A stretch of DNA of 64,000 nucleotides from an uncultured Cohaesibacter sp. (GTDB lineage: Bacteria; Pseudomonadota; Alphaproteobacteria; Rhizobiales; Cohaesibacteraceae): NCBI RefSeq assembly GCF_963667045.1, contig NZ_OY762934.1, forward strand, positions 1,419,501 through 1,483,500, in the 5' to 3' direction. A program made the translations under genes and the position numbers. Below the pieces are notes generated by a model that was given only the letters and a program-made list of their open reading frames with translations, was not told the origin of the DNA and did not search any database. Position 1 is the stretch's first letter; every line of letters begins with the position of its first letter. Of this stretch, positions 16,220 to 25,794 are shown one piece after another.

Positions 16220-16743
16220 AGGAACCCTCTTGATTCTGTCGCGAGTGTCTCGCGTAAATTCTGTGCCCCGCAGCCATCAGCAGTCAGGGCCAAGTAAGCC
16301 GGATGGTTACAGTTGAAACCCAGCCAAGGCCTGTTCCTGAAGCAGCCCTGATAAAATTACCAGAAATGAATGCTGGAAACAGTGATCGGCGGAAGGTTGA
16401 CAGGGCAATTTCCTGCCTCCATGGCCCCCCACCATGGCCTTCGTGCAAACCATCACGAGATATGTGTGGCCTTTATCAACCATGTTGCAACAAAATTGCA
16501 ATGCCTAAATTCGGGTGCGATCATGCGGCTGTGCTCAATATTTGTTACAGATTCTTAACCGCGCGGTATGTCAAAGCCCTATTTATGACGCACGGTTCGG
16601 GCGGCTCCGTTCCTGCGGAATAATGACAGGCATGAAAATACGCTTGTGGCGCCCACCCTAGTGAGGCGAGCTGCATGCACACCGTCGGCATCAACCAGCC
16701 AGGCGGCACAGCAGAGGCAGCCGGGCGAGACCGACCAAAAGCA

Positions 16744-16820
16744 GACATGAGACAGGCGCAAAACTGGCGCAAAACTGGCGTGAGACTGGCACAAAACCCG
16801 CATAAAACCGGCACAAAAAG
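16744..16820. repeat. 11-bp helically phased repeat array, about 7 copies
   Basis: Consecutive 11-mers start at 16755: GGCGCAAAACT twice, then GGCGTGAGACT, GGCACAAAACC, CGCATAAAACC and GGCACAAAAAG, with a degenerate copy GACATGAGACA before them (16744-16754). The period equals about one DNA turn, so the A-runs face the same side. It sits just past the TetR terminator. Confidence 0.8.
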
Positions 16821-16849
16821 ACAGGGCACCCACCGACGCGGGCACCCTG
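16815..16849 (-). terminator. Terminator of the TetR-family gene
   Basis: As minus-strand RNA, CAGGGUGCCC pairs with GGGUGCCCUG over 10 bp including two G-U pairs (16840-16849 with 16822-16831), then UUUUUGUG. It lies about 60 bp after the TetR stop codon. The T-run is inside the last unit of the 11-bp repeat. Confidence 0.75.
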
Positions 16850-16907
16850 CCTCTGATTGTCGTCACGCCCTCCTGCCAGTTGAGCCCGGAAGGAAAGCGG
16901 CTATGCT

Positions 16908-17606
16908 TCAGGCGATGGCCGAGATCTGCATGCGGCTTCCGGGCTGGTCCGGCAGAAATTGATATCCTGCAAGGACACCCTCCAACGCGACACCAAGACG
17001 CTGCTGCAAATCGAAACTGCGTTCACTATTCAGCCACAACTGCCCCATCCCGAAGAGGATGGACAGCATGATGTTGCTGATATCTTGCGGTTTCAAGAGA
17101 TCGCTAACCTGATCCTTGTCCCGGGCGGCAGAAACCAGCCGTTCCAGAGTGTAGGCCAGTTGCGAAATGGCGCATTTGTTGCCCCGTCCCGATGCTTCGG
17201 CCATCGGCAGTTCTGCCTCTGCGGCAATACTGCGCTGGCAGATCAAGGTCAGCCACACACCCGGCGAACGCTCGAAACTGGCCCCCATCTGGAAGATGAC
17301 ATCCTGAAGCAGATTGATCGGATCACTCCACATTTCGGAGCGACTGATCAGCAGCTTCAGTTCATCAATCACCCGCAGGTTTGCTTCCTCGAGAATTGCC
17401 CGATGCAATTGCTGCTTTGATCGAAAATGCCGGAAAATTGCCGGCTGAGAAATGCCTACCTTGTAGGCAAGTTCCGTTGTTGACAGCGACAAGTGTCCTG
17501 ACGCGGCGATACAATCGAACGCAGCATTCACGATCTCAAGCTGTCTTCTGGCGCTGTTCATACGTTGAACAGGCCTCTTTCTTGAAGATGCACCCATATT
17601 AGGCAT
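16908..17606 (-). CDS. TetR-family transcriptional regulator
   Basis: The 232-residue protein has an N-terminal TetR helix-turn-helix (residues about 18-65): QLEIVNAAFDCIAASGH, then STTELAYKVGISQPAIFRHF, the usual TetR recognition helix ending in RHFRSKQQL. The C-terminal helical ligand domain is not recognisable. The ATG at 17606 follows a GGGGA motif, whereas a longer frame to 17708 would add a hydrophobic stretch foreign to the family. No obvious target is adjacent: upstream is a 500-bp non-coding gap and then a plus-strand oxidoreductase. It could regulate that gene or itself. Confidence 0.88.
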   Translation of the reverse strand: MPNMGASSRKRPVQRMNSARRQLEIVNAAFDCIAASGHLSLSTTELAYKVGISQPAIFRHFRSKQQLHRAILEEANLRVIDELKLLISRSEMWSDPINLLQDVIFQMGASFERSPGVWLTLICQRSIAAEAELPMAEASGRGNKCAISQLAYTLERLVSAARDKDQVSDLLKPQDISNIMLSILFGMGQLWLNSERSFDLQQRLGVALEGVLAGYQFLPDQPGSRMQISAIA

Positions 17607-18115
17607 CCAGCTGTCCCCTTGCTGTGATGCAGAAAAATAGCAATAAGCAATATTATATACATATTTTACAAATGCTATGGGGTAAGCAAATATGTTTCCG
17701 AATATCATGGGTCCTGCGTCATTTTGGGCAGTATCAAACGATTTACCTGTGTGTAACTCCCCTCCAAAAGTATGGTTTACCTTGGACGTTTACCCCTCTG
17801 ACCGGCGCATGAGTCGCAGATAGGTGCCATTTTTTACAATGCTCACCGATATTCCACTTGGCTTTCGGGACCAAGAAATCATCAAGACTAGACAGTAGTA
17901 TTTCTTCCAAAGTCCAGAACTGGCCCTGGCAGCCGGATAGTGCGCGGCGGCAGCCCACAACTCCGCCAGCCAACCGCCTTCCCTCATATTCCTCCCCTGC
18001 GTCCAAGCTGCTTTTCAGCCTGGGTGACTTCTGATAAGTTGGCCGCAATAGACCCACCCCGAGGACCAACGACAGCGCTTGTTGTCTGGCCCCTCTCTAT
18101 CAAGCGAAGCTGCCA
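17607..18115. other. Non-coding divergent region, TetR gene / FAD oxidoreductase
   Basis: These 509 bases carry no supported gene. The part next to the TetR gene (about 17625-17720) is AT-rich and presumably contains the promoter and operator, but I cannot single out a clean palindrome. Confidence 0.5.
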
Positions 18116-19606
18116 GTGAAGAATCCCACCCTATCGCCAAACACGTCAGGGCATAGCTCTGTCAATCAAGCCGTCATCGATCAGTTCAAGGCCCTGCTGG
18201 GCGATCACCATTGCCTGACGAACCATGCCGACACCGATCCCTATTGCCACGAATGGCGCGACAAGTTTGTCGGCAAGACAGCACTGGTGCTGAAGCCGGG
18301 CAGCACAGACGAGGTAAGCGCGGTTATGAAGCTGGCCTACAGCCTCGATCTGGCCATCGTACCGCAGGGGGGAAACACCGGACTGGTTGGCGGGCAGATC
18401 CCGGACCAGAGCGGCAACCAGATCATTCTCTCCACCGAGCGTCTCAACCGCATCCGTCTGCTCGATCCGGAAAGCAATGTCGCCATTGTCGAGGCGGGTG
18501 TCATTCTCGAGCAGCTACAACGCGCAGCGGAAGAAGCCGACAGGCTGTTCCCGCTGACTCTTGGTGCGCAGGGGTCCTGTCAGATTGGCGGCAATCTTTC
18601 CACCAATGCTGGTGGCACCAGTGTGCTTTCCTATGGCAACAGCCGTGACATGGTGTTGGGGATCGAAGTCGTCCTGCCCGATGGGCGGATCCTCAACAGT
18701 CTACGCACCCTGCGCAAGGACAATACCGGCTATGATCTCAAGCATCTGTTCATTGGGGCAGAAGGTACGCTGGGCATCATCACCGCCGCATCGCTGAAGC
18801 TCTATCCACGCCCCATCGACCAGCAGGTCGCAATGTTCGGCGTGGCGACGCCGGAAGATGCCTTTTCACTCTTCATGCTGGCACGTCGCCATGCTGGCTC
18901 CATGCTGACGGGCTTCGAGCTGATGCCGCGCATCGGCGTCGAGTTTGCCATCAGGCACGCTCAGGGCGCCCGGGACATGATGGCCGAGCCACACCCGTGG
19001 TATTGCCTCATGGAGCTGTCGATCAACTCGCCCGCCGCAAATGGGCGGGCTCTGATCGAGGCGATATTTGAAGAGGCATTCGAAGCAGCCATCGTTGAAG
19101 ACGCGGCGCTGGCGGAGAGCAGCCAACAGGCGGCGGACTTCTGGCGACTGCGCCATGGCATGAGCGAGGTGCAGAAGCATGAAGGCGGTTCGATCAAGCA
19201 CGACATTTCCGTGCCGGTGAGCGCTGTTCCTGCGTTTCTGAGGCGGGCGATCCCGGCCTGCGAGGCAGCCATTCCGGGCTGCCGTCCCGTGCCCTTCGGC
19301 CACATGGGTGATGGCAACCTGCACTTCAACATCTCCCAGCCGATTGGCGCCGACCAGGCAACCTTTCTTGCCCGTTGGGAAGAAATCAACGAGATGGTCC
19401 ACGCCATTGTTACGGACATGGGTGGCTCCATCTCGGCAGAGCATGGCATCGGCACTCTCAAGAGGGACCATCTGCCCGATGTCAAAGACCCGGTGGAAAT
19501 GGACCTGATGCGACAGATCAAGGACCTTTTCGATCCCAAGGGGTTGATGAACCCTGACAAGCTGCTCAAGGCCGTTGCTGCCACGAAGAAGGAAACCAAC
19601 CAATGA
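18116..19606 (+). CDS. FAD-binding oxidoreductase, GlcD/D-2-hydroxyacid dehydrogenase type
   Basis: The 496-residue flavoprotein has an N-terminal FAD_binding_4 domain (PP-loop region IVPQGGNTGLVGGQIPD and GGNLSTNAGGTSVLSYGNSR) and a C-terminal FAD-oxidase domain with GHMGDGNLHFNIS and SAEHGIGTLKRD. These are hallmarks of the GlcD/D-lactate/D-2-hydroxyglutarate dehydrogenase group, which oxidises 2-hydroxyacids and passes electrons on to quinone, cytochrome or ETF. Length and the lack of an iron-sulfur extension favour a D-lactate or D-2-hydroxyglutarate enzyme; I cannot decide which. The start is a GTG with only a weak ribosome site. Its last codons overlap the next gene by four bases (ATGA). 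Confidence 0.88.
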   Translation: MKNPTLSPNTSGHSSVNQAVIDQFKALLGDHHCLTNHADTDPYCHEWRDKFVGKTALVLKPGSTDEVSAVMKLAYSLDLAIVPQGGNTGLVGGQIPDQSGNQIILSTERLNRIRLLDPESNVAIVEAGVILEQLQRAAEEADRLFPLTLGAQGSCQIGGNLSTNAGGTSVLSYGNSRDMVLGIEVVLPDGRILNSLRTLRKDNTGYDLKHLFIGAEGTLGIITAASLKLYPRPIDQQVAMFGVATPEDAFSLFMLARRHAGSMLTGFELMPRIGVEFAIRHAQGARDMMAEPHPWYCLMELSINSPAANGRALIEAIFEEAFEAAIVEDAALAESSQQAADFWRLRHGMSEVQKHEGGSIKHDISVPVSAVPAFLRRAIPACEAAIPGCRPVPFGHMGDGNLHFNISQPIGADQATFLARWEEINEMVHAIVTDMGGSISAEHGIGTLKRDHLPDVKDPVEMDLMRQIKDLFDPKGLMNPDKLLKAVAATKKETNQ

Positions 19607-20049
19607 TACCTTTAGTCGTCTCGGATATTCAGGAAGACGAAATCGAGACTGTCGTTGCCCTGTGGCAGGACTGTGGTCTGACGCGCCCATGGAACAACCC
19701 TTATAACGATATTGCCTTTGCCCGCTCCCAACCCAATTCGTCCGTGCTGGTCGCCCGTCTCGAAGATGGCGGGCCGATTGTCGCGGCGGCGATGGCCGGC
19801 CATGACGGTCACCGCGGCTGGACCTACTATCTCGCGGTTGCTCCGGATCACCAGAGTGCAGGTCTCGGCAAGGCGATGATGAAGGCGGTTGAGGAATGGC
19901 ATCTGGCGCAAGGCATCTGGAAATCCCAGTTGATGGTGCGCACAGGCAACGAAAAGGTCATCAGCTTCTATGAAACACTGGGCTACAACGTTTCTGCAAC
20001 CCAGCTGCTGGAGCGCTGGATCGACTCGTCAAAGCGCGGCGACGTCTGA
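19603..20049 (+). CDS. GNAT-family acetyltransferase, YpeA-like
   Basis: The 148-residue protein is a compact GNAT with the conserved acetyl-CoA loop in YLAVAPDHQSAGLGKAMMKA and the C-terminal MVRTGNEKVISFYETLGY. The opening, IETVVALWQDCGLTRPWNNP, is characteristic of the YpeA group. It overlaps the oxidoreductase gene by ATGA, so the two are coupled and probably one operon. The acceptor is unknown. Confidence 0.88.
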   Translation: MIPLVVSDIQEDEIETVVALWQDCGLTRPWNNPYNDIAFARSQPNSSVLVARLEDGGPIVAAAMAGHDGHRGWTYYLAVAPDHQSAGLGKAMMKAVEEWHLAQGIWKSQLMVRTGNEKVISFYETLGYNVSATQLLERWIDSSKRGDV

Positions 20050-20266
20050 ACAAGCACGAATGATCGCCCGAACAGTAGGAATACCGTTTGGGTTCGTTCA
20101 AATGGTGTTCTTGAAAAGGAAAGTCCTTGAGAGCAGGAAGAGACAGGGGGACGCGCAACGTCCTCTTACCTGCCGCCTCTTCTTGCACACTGATGACAGG
20201 TTATTTCCGGGCCGGATCGTCAGGCAGCCGATTGTCAGATAGCTGACTCTTTGGCTCCCGGCTTCT

Positions 20267-20524
20267 TTAGCGTCTGGGGCCAAAGAGGACCAGAATGATC
20301 CAGATCGGCACGATAATCACCATCCCGACGAGAATATTGGGGACCACCCAGATCACCAGCCAGTTGACCGTGAGCTCAATCGCATCGGTCAGCTGATCGA
20401 TGTAGCTTGCCATGCCGGGAAAGATATCGCGGCTGGTGACACCAAGAAACCCCAGCACCGTGCCGGTAATCAACGAGGCAAGCAGGGCCTTGCCCAACCC
20501 AGACAGCATTCTGGCAAATCGCAT
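20267..20524 (-). CDS. Small membrane protein, DUF6460-like
   Basis: The 85-residue product has two membrane segments, about 12-32 and 52-80. GVTSRDIFPGM between them and the end VPIWIILVLFGPRR match my memory of DUF6460, a family restricted mostly to Rhizobiales. No function is known. GGAG sits six bases before the ATG. It is followed by 217 bp to the convergent GNAT and preceded by the AsmA gene on the same strand. Confidence 0.78.
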   Translation of the reverse strand: MRFARMLSGLGKALLASLITGTVLGFLGVTSRDIFPGMASYIDQLTDAIELTVNWLVIWVVPNILVGMVIIVPIWIILVLFGPRR

Positions 20525-20774
20525 GCTTTTCTCCTCGCGGTCTCCCGTTGGCGAAGAACGGAACTCGCCTGCCCGGCAAACCTATCTCGGGCCAGCATCG
20601 GACAGGATAACTCATCAGCTATCGCACAGCCCCCGGGAACTGTTCACGTTTCCGGCTTCGGTCCACCTTCTTGTTCCGATTCCACTGCAGATGTCAATTT
20701 CTCAAGTCTGCCCCGATCCGCCCGCCAGTGCCATAAGACCAAAGGCTCTCACATCGCCTCATCACCTGCTGCCC

Positions 20775-22919
20775 TCAAGGCTTGAGGCTGAGGCCTGTGT
20801 CAGGGTTGGCAAGAGGGAAGCCAGTGATAGGCCCTTCCAGAGGGAAGGACAAGGGAGGCTTGCTCGGAGTTGACCCTGACGGATCGACAGGATCCGGCGA
20901 CGGGGTGCCCGCGGGCTCCTTCGTGACGGTCATCCCTTCGGCCTGCGTCCCGACACCACTCTCAGCAGAAGGCTGCTCCGAGGCAGCGTCAGCTGCAGGT
21001 TGAGTGGTATCTGCCCCTTGCGGTGTCACAGCGGGGGCAAGGGCCGGATTGACGCCTTGATTGATGGTCTGAGGCACACCGGGCGCCAGAATATCCTTAT
21101 TGTCGGGCACCACATTTTCCTTGACCTTGCGCAGGGAAATACGGGGCGCATCAAACGAGCCACTCATCAGGAACGGAATTTCCCGCTCGGGTGCCTCCGT
21201 CGAATGGCTGGCAGGGTCCGAGCTTCGGTAGATCGCCAGCGTTCCGGGGAAGTCCAACTCACCATTTTCAAAGCCATAGCGCGCGGTCCCCAACAGGGCC
21301 CGCTTGCCAGATGTCATCCGCAGGCCTTCAATATCCAGCGCCAGGTCGGCCAACTGGCCGCGGATCGAAAGCACATCGAACTCCGACTTGCCCTGCCGCA
21401 ACTTTTCGCTGTCGATGTCGCGCCCTTCCTGCAAGGCATTCTGGAACAGGCCCAGATCGAAATGATTGAGCTCGCCGTCGGTCAGCACCACCGACAGGGT
21501 GCCGTGCGCATCGGACAGCGTCTCATCAACATGAGTGCCCCGTGCCTGCAGGTCCAGTTCCATCAAGGCAGTGCCTGTCAGCAGTTCGTCTCCGGACAGC
21601 TCCCGCGTCACACCGGCGGCTGAGATGCCGTTGGCCTTGGCACGCAGGCTGGTGTTCATCCGGGTTGGGTCCTCGTTGTCCTGCTTCATGTCAAGGGTGG
21701 CTTCCAGCCGTCCGCCATAAGCATAAGCCTCGCCAATGGACACGGAAACCTGATTGTCACGGGTCATCAGAGAGGCCGCAGCCCGCCCCAGATTGACAGG
21801 CCCGAGCTTCAGATCCGTTGCAGACAGCCGGATGTCGAAGTCGACGGATGCGGCCTTGCTCCGGGTGAGATCATAGTGCATCAGTTCATCGATGCTTTCG
21901 GGCATGCGCACATACTGGGCCAGATCGAGCACGTCGCTTGCCAGCGTTCCCTGAACCATCGGGCGGCTCTGGCGGAAGTCAAGTTGCAGCACGCCGTTGA
22001 TCTGGTTCTTGTCGAGGCTGGCGTCCAGATCCGAAAGAGCAATGGAGGCTCCAACCAGATTGGCACGCGCCGACAGGGATGCGGGTCCCAGATCGCGGCC
22101 GGAGGGCAGATCTCGCCCCGACCAGTGCATGAAGTTGCTGAGCGACGAGGTGCTGAAGGAAAAGTCCCCTTCGAACTGGAAGTTCGACATGGTCGCCGCC
22201 GAGCCATCCAGTGAGACCTTGAAGAGCGGCGACGACAGATCGAGAGACAGCGGCGACAGCCCACCAGCAAACAACTCCATCGGTTTGCCGGAGCTTGCCT
22301 GCAGTTCGACCGTTTCGTCACGCCACAACGCTGTCCCCTTGATTGAGGCGGTCTTTTCGGTGCGCGGCCAGTCAAACACCATGTTGATATCGGAAACCCG
22401 TTCCTCACTGCCAGAAACATCGTCCTTGAAATGGGCGGCGCCTTGGCTGATCTGAAAATTGCCCAAGGTCAAGTCTGACAGAGTGAGACGCCCGTTGTCA
22501 GTCTTGAACAGGGAGCCGCCACGCAGGTCCCAGGAGAAGGCCCCCTCCTTCTGGCGAGCCAGTTCGAACACCGGCTCGATCAGATGGAACCGGCGCACCT
22601 CGAATTTGCCAATGAGCAACGGTAGCCAGTACATCTGCGCCCGCAGGGTCTGCATCGAGACCAGTGGCGGTTCATCCTCTCCAAGACTGGAGGCGATTTC
22701 GATGTCCTTCAGCTTGACTGTCAGATAAGGGAAAATCGTGACGACAGGCTCGCCGTTCACCGTCACGGGAAGCCCCAACCAATCCGAAATCTGCTGGGAA
22801 ATCTGGTTCTTGACCAGTCTGGTGTTGATCAGATAGGGCGTAGCCATGACCAACCCGACCAGAAAAGCCAGAAATGCCAGTGTACTCCACAGGATACGGA
22901 TCCGCATGGTCCTTGTCAT
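20775..22919 (-). CDS. AsmA-family envelope protein
   Basis: The 714-residue protein opens with a basic N-terminus and a single membrane anchor (MRIRILWSTLAFLAFLVGLV), followed by the AsmA N-terminal block: TPYLINTRLVKNQISQQISD, LPVTVNGEPVVTIFPYLTVK, LKDIEIASSLG. The C-terminal AsmA_2-like region near 430-580 includes TGTALMELDLQARG. The last 100 residues are Pro/Ala/Glu-rich and disordered. AsmA proteins are periplasmic, bridge-like and related to lipid transport between the membranes. The family size range is wide, so the length is unremarkable. It is monocistronic. Confidence 0.88.
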   Translation of the reverse strand: MTRTMRIRILWSTLAFLAFLVGLVMATPYLINTRLVKNQISQQISDWLGLPVTVNGEPVVTIFPYLTVKLKDIEIASSLGEDEPPLVSMQTLRAQMYWLPLLIGKFEVRRFHLIEPVFELARQKEGAFSWDLRGGSLFKTDNGRLTLSDLTLGNFQISQGAAHFKDDVSGSEERVSDINMVFDWPRTEKTASIKGTALWRDETVELQASSGKPMELFAGGLSPLSLDLSSPLFKVSLDGSAATMSNFQFEGDFSFSTSSLSNFMHWSGRDLPSGRDLGPASLSARANLVGASIALSDLDASLDKNQINGVLQLDFRQSRPMVQGTLASDVLDLAQYVRMPESIDELMHYDLTRSKAASVDFDIRLSATDLKLGPVNLGRAAASLMTRDNQVSVSIGEAYAYGGRLEATLDMKQDNEDPTRMNTSLRAKANGISAAGVTRELSGDELLTGTALMELDLQARGTHVDETLSDAHGTLSVVLTDGELNHFDLGLFQNALQEGRDIDSEKLRQGKSEFDVLSIRGQLADLALDIEGLRMTSGKRALLGTARYGFENGELDFPGTLAIYRSSDPASHSTEAPEREIPFLMSGSFDAPRISLRKVKENVVPDNKDILAPGVPQTINQGVNPALAPAVTPQGADTTQPAADAASEQPSAESGVGTQAEGMTVTKEPAGTPSPDPVDPSGSTPSKPPLSFPLEGPITGFPLANPDTGLSLKP

Positions 22920-24066
22920 CTATCAAACCATTCCTTCTTAGTGGATCGCGGCGCGCTCACGGTCGTCAGGGGCGTGGTGACCTTCAGCCCCAGACTTTCG
23001 ACCCCAGACTTTCGATGTCGAGCCCTTCGATGTCAAGATCCAGGCCATGAACTGCCAACTGCGGACGGAAGCCCATGGAAGACAGCCTGAGGGGGGGGGG
23101 CGAAGAGGCATGTTGCTGCCTCACCCCTCCTCGTCCCGTTGTCGCCAGCAAAAACCGGTAACGACTGCGCACCGTGTGTCATACTGCGTACCCCGCAGCC
23201 CCATCGAACCGGTCTGAGCCGATATCAACGTCAGTCTGGCAACCATGGTTGTACATGCCGTTTGCCCTCAGCCGGAATTCTCTTCCGTGTAACAAGCAAA
23301 TGGTGTAACGGCCTCACCGCGATTAAAATTCTCTTCTAAAGGCATAAATCTGCCCATATTTCGAGCACATACTATCGAGCCGCGGGAAGATTGTACAAAT
23401 TAAAATGCGACAGGTGGTTGGTTAACAACAGGGAAAGAAAAGGCTGCGGATGCCGCGCGCCACCCACAAGGATAAATAGCAGAAACCAGCGTGATGAAAT
23501 CGACCGTGTGGCCCTTAATGCTGATGCCACCCCATGTCAAAAGGCAAACCAGGCAGGCTTTCATATACGGCAACTCACTGATTTCACGTTGACATTGAGA
23601 AATATGCCTCATCCTCCAACGTTCTCTCCATCATAAATCTCCAAATCATGCACCCTTCCAATAACTTTCACAAACAAACTTTCAACTAATAAATATTTCC
23701 AACTAATAATTACGATTAAAAAGTTTAGCAATAATATTTTCAATTCCACCATTGCTCTTCATCAATTAATTAATACACCCAATAGGAGAAAAACACTCAA
23801 CGAATCCTCATACAATATGAACCATTTAACTGATGTTGATGAATTAATTAACTTATAATTACGATTCCCGATCAATTTAATAAAATAGTACTTCATTTCT
23901 CATTCGAAGACACGATATGTATAGGAGACAGCTTCGGTGTGAGGCTCTTTGCCCAAGCGCCTTTTTTGGGCGGGAGGCTCACCCGAGACCAAGCGAGCGA
24001 CGATAAGCCCGCGAATTCCGCCAACTATCCCGGCTTTGCCGGGACCCTTTCATTCGCTCCGCACGA
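22920..24066. other. Gene-free stretch of 1.15 kb with AT-rich core
   Basis: No gene is supported. Next to the AsmA start lie two short tandem duplications (22988-23040) and a run of ten G (23091-23100). From about 23640 to 23935 the sequence is strongly AT-rich and unlike its surroundings, with a 12-bp direct repeat (ATAATTACGATT) at 23706-23717 and 23855-23866. Near the permease gene, TCCCGGC-TTT-GCCGGGA (about 24030-24046) is a short hairpin after the stop. Confidence 0.6.
22988..23040. repeat. Short tandem duplications
   Basis: CCCCAGACTTTCGA occurs twice in tandem (22988-23001 and 23002-23015), followed by a related pair beginning TTCGATGTC. Both lie upstream of the AsmA gene in non-coding sequence. 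Confidence 0.75.
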
Positions 24067-25794
24067 TCACTCGTGCATGGACCGCCCCGACGTGCGGGAG
24101 AGCAGAATGACCGGCACAACTCCCACCAGCACGATCATCAGCGCCGCAAGAGCCCCTTTCTCGAATGCCTCCAGCGAGGCCTGCCCATAGACAAGGGTTG
24201 CCAGCGTGTCGAAATTGAACGGACGCAGCAGGATGGTTGCAGGCAGCTCTTTCATCACATCGACGAAAACCAGCAATGCACCGGACATGAGCGCCGGGCG
24301 GATCATCGGCAGATCGATTTCCGCCAGCGTCTGCCCAGGGGTACGACCGAGCGTGCGGGCTGCGGCTTCCAGATTGGGAGAGACCCGCTGCAATCCGGTT
24401 TCCCCTGCCCCATAGGACATGGCCATGAAGCGAACGCAGTAGGCATAGAGCATCGCAGCGCCGGAACTGATCAGGATGAGCCCGGACGCGATGCCAAACC
24501 ATTCCTTCATGCCGGAGGCAATGAGATTGTCGAGCCGCGCCACCGGAATAAGGATTCCCACGGCCAGAACGGTGCCCGGCACCGCATAGCCGATTGAAGA
24601 TAGCCGTGTGACAGCCTTCACCAGCGGGCTTTTCTGGCTGCGGGCGAAATAGGCAAGCGCCGTGCCGAGAGATGCGGTGAGCAAGGCGGCAACCGACGCC
24701 AGCAGCAGCGAGTTGCCCGCTGCGGCCAGAAAGTCGCTGTTGATGTTGTCGCGCCAGTGGAACAGGACCGAGCGCATCAGAACCGATGCTGGCAGGACAA
24801 AGCCGAGCAGGATGGGCAGGAAGCAAACCAGAAAGGCCGCTCCTGCCTGCCAGCCTCTGAGCCGGAAGCTCGGCAGGGACTGATAGCGACGGGTTGTCGT
24901 GGCAAAGCGCTGCTCGCGTCGGCCGCGTCGCTCGAGCCACAGCAGCAACAGCACCACCACCAGCATGACTGTCGAAATCTGCGCAGCCCCCGCAAGGCTG
25001 GCCCGGTTGAGCCAGGTGTCATAGACACTGAAGGTGAGCGTCTTGACGCCGAAGAATTCCACCGCCCCGATATCATTGAGGCATTCCATCATGGCCAGCG
25101 TCACCCCGACGACAATTGCCGGCCGCGCCAGTGGCAAGGCTACGGCAAAGAACAGCCGCACCGGTCCGGCCCCAAGGGTCCGCGCCACATCAAGGGCACA
25201 GGCTGACTGCATCAGGAAGGTCGCCCGCGTTGTCAGGAAGACATAGGGATAGAGCACGAAGCTCATCACCAGAATGCTGCCGGGCAGCGATCTTACCTCG
25301 GGAAACCAGTAGTCACGGGCACTCCTGAAGCCGAACAGCCAGCGAACGAGCGTTTGCGCAGGGCCGGAATAGTCCAGAAGATCAACCGCCGTATAGGCGA
25401 CGATATAGGTGGGGATGGCCAGCGGCAGCAGCAACGCCCACAGGAACAGCCCCCGACCGGGAAACCGGCACATAGTCACAAGCCATGCGGAGGACACCCC
25501 GAGAAGACTGGTCAGCCCCCCAACCCCCAGCATCAACCAGACAGTCGTCGCGATAGAGCGCGGCAGCACCGTTGACAGGAGATGTGGCCAGACGTCGCCT
25601 GCGTCGCCGAACGCAATGACCAGCAGAGAAAGCACCGGAGCAATGACCAGCAGCAGCACCAGCAACAACAGCCAGTAGCCAAGACGCGAGCCGCCACCGG
25701 TGCGGGGAGGCAAGATCAAGCGAGCGAGGCGTATCGCCTCTACCACCAGCCTTCTGGCGCCTGATGCCTTGGTCGCATCTGCGGTTTCGGACAT
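24067..25794 (-). CDS. Iron(III)-type ABC transporter permease (FbpB-like)
   Basis: The 575-residue protein fuses two permease domains of about six helices each. Each half carries an EAA-type loop: SACALDVARTLGAGPVRLFF in the first and NLEAAARTLGRTPGQTLAEI in the second. This duplicated arrangement is typical of ferric-ion permeases of the FbpB/SfuB type. AAGGAGG sits just before the ATG. The matching binding protein is at 27837-28880 on the same strand, with a plus-strand MFS gene between them. No ATP-binding subunit (FbpC) is seen in the window, so it must be elsewhere. Ferric iron as substrate is inferred from the family. Confidence 0.9.
   Translation of the reverse strand: MSETADATKASGARRLVVEAIRLARLILPPRTGGGSRLGYWLLLLVLLLVIAPVLSLLVIAFGDAGDVWPHLLSTVLPRSIATTVWLMLGVGGLTSLLGVSSAWLVTMCRFPGRGLFLWALLLPLAIPTYIVAYTAVDLLDYSGPAQTLVRWLFGFRSARDYWFPEVRSLPGSILVMSFVLYPYVFLTTRATFLMQSACALDVARTLGAGPVRLFFAVALPLARPAIVVGVTLAMMECLNDIGAVEFFGVKTLTFSVYDTWLNRASLAGAAQISTVMLVVVLLLLWLERRGRREQRFATTTRRYQSLPSFRLRGWQAGAAFLVCFLPILLGFVLPASVLMRSVLFHWRDNINSDFLAAAGNSLLLASVAALLTASLGTALAYFARSQKSPLVKAVTRLSSIGYAVPGTVLAVGILIPVARLDNLIASGMKEWFGIASGLILISSGAAMLYAYCVRFMAMSYGAGETGLQRVSPNLEAAARTLGRTPGQTLAEIDLPMIRPALMSGALLVFVDVMKELPATILLRPFNFDTLATLVYGQASLEAFEKGALAALMIVLVGVVPVILLSRTSGRSMHE

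Larger units (their letters stand above)
16220..16907. other. Non-coding stretch between fabI and the TetR gene
   Basis: No gene is supported in this 688-base gap. It contains the fabI promoter region, an 11-bp repeat array (16744-16820) and the TetR terminator (16815-16849). Open frames across the repeats are Cys/Ser-rich and have no ribosome site. Confidence 0.55.

Noticed and set aside
23091-23100. Run of ten G as a phase-variation tract
   Set aside because: It is not in or just upstream of any start codon; the AsmA gene begins 170 bases away.
22984-23172. 62-codon minus-strand frame with LDIEGLDIES repeats
   Set aside because: No ribosome site; the repeats come from the DNA duplication at 22988-23040.
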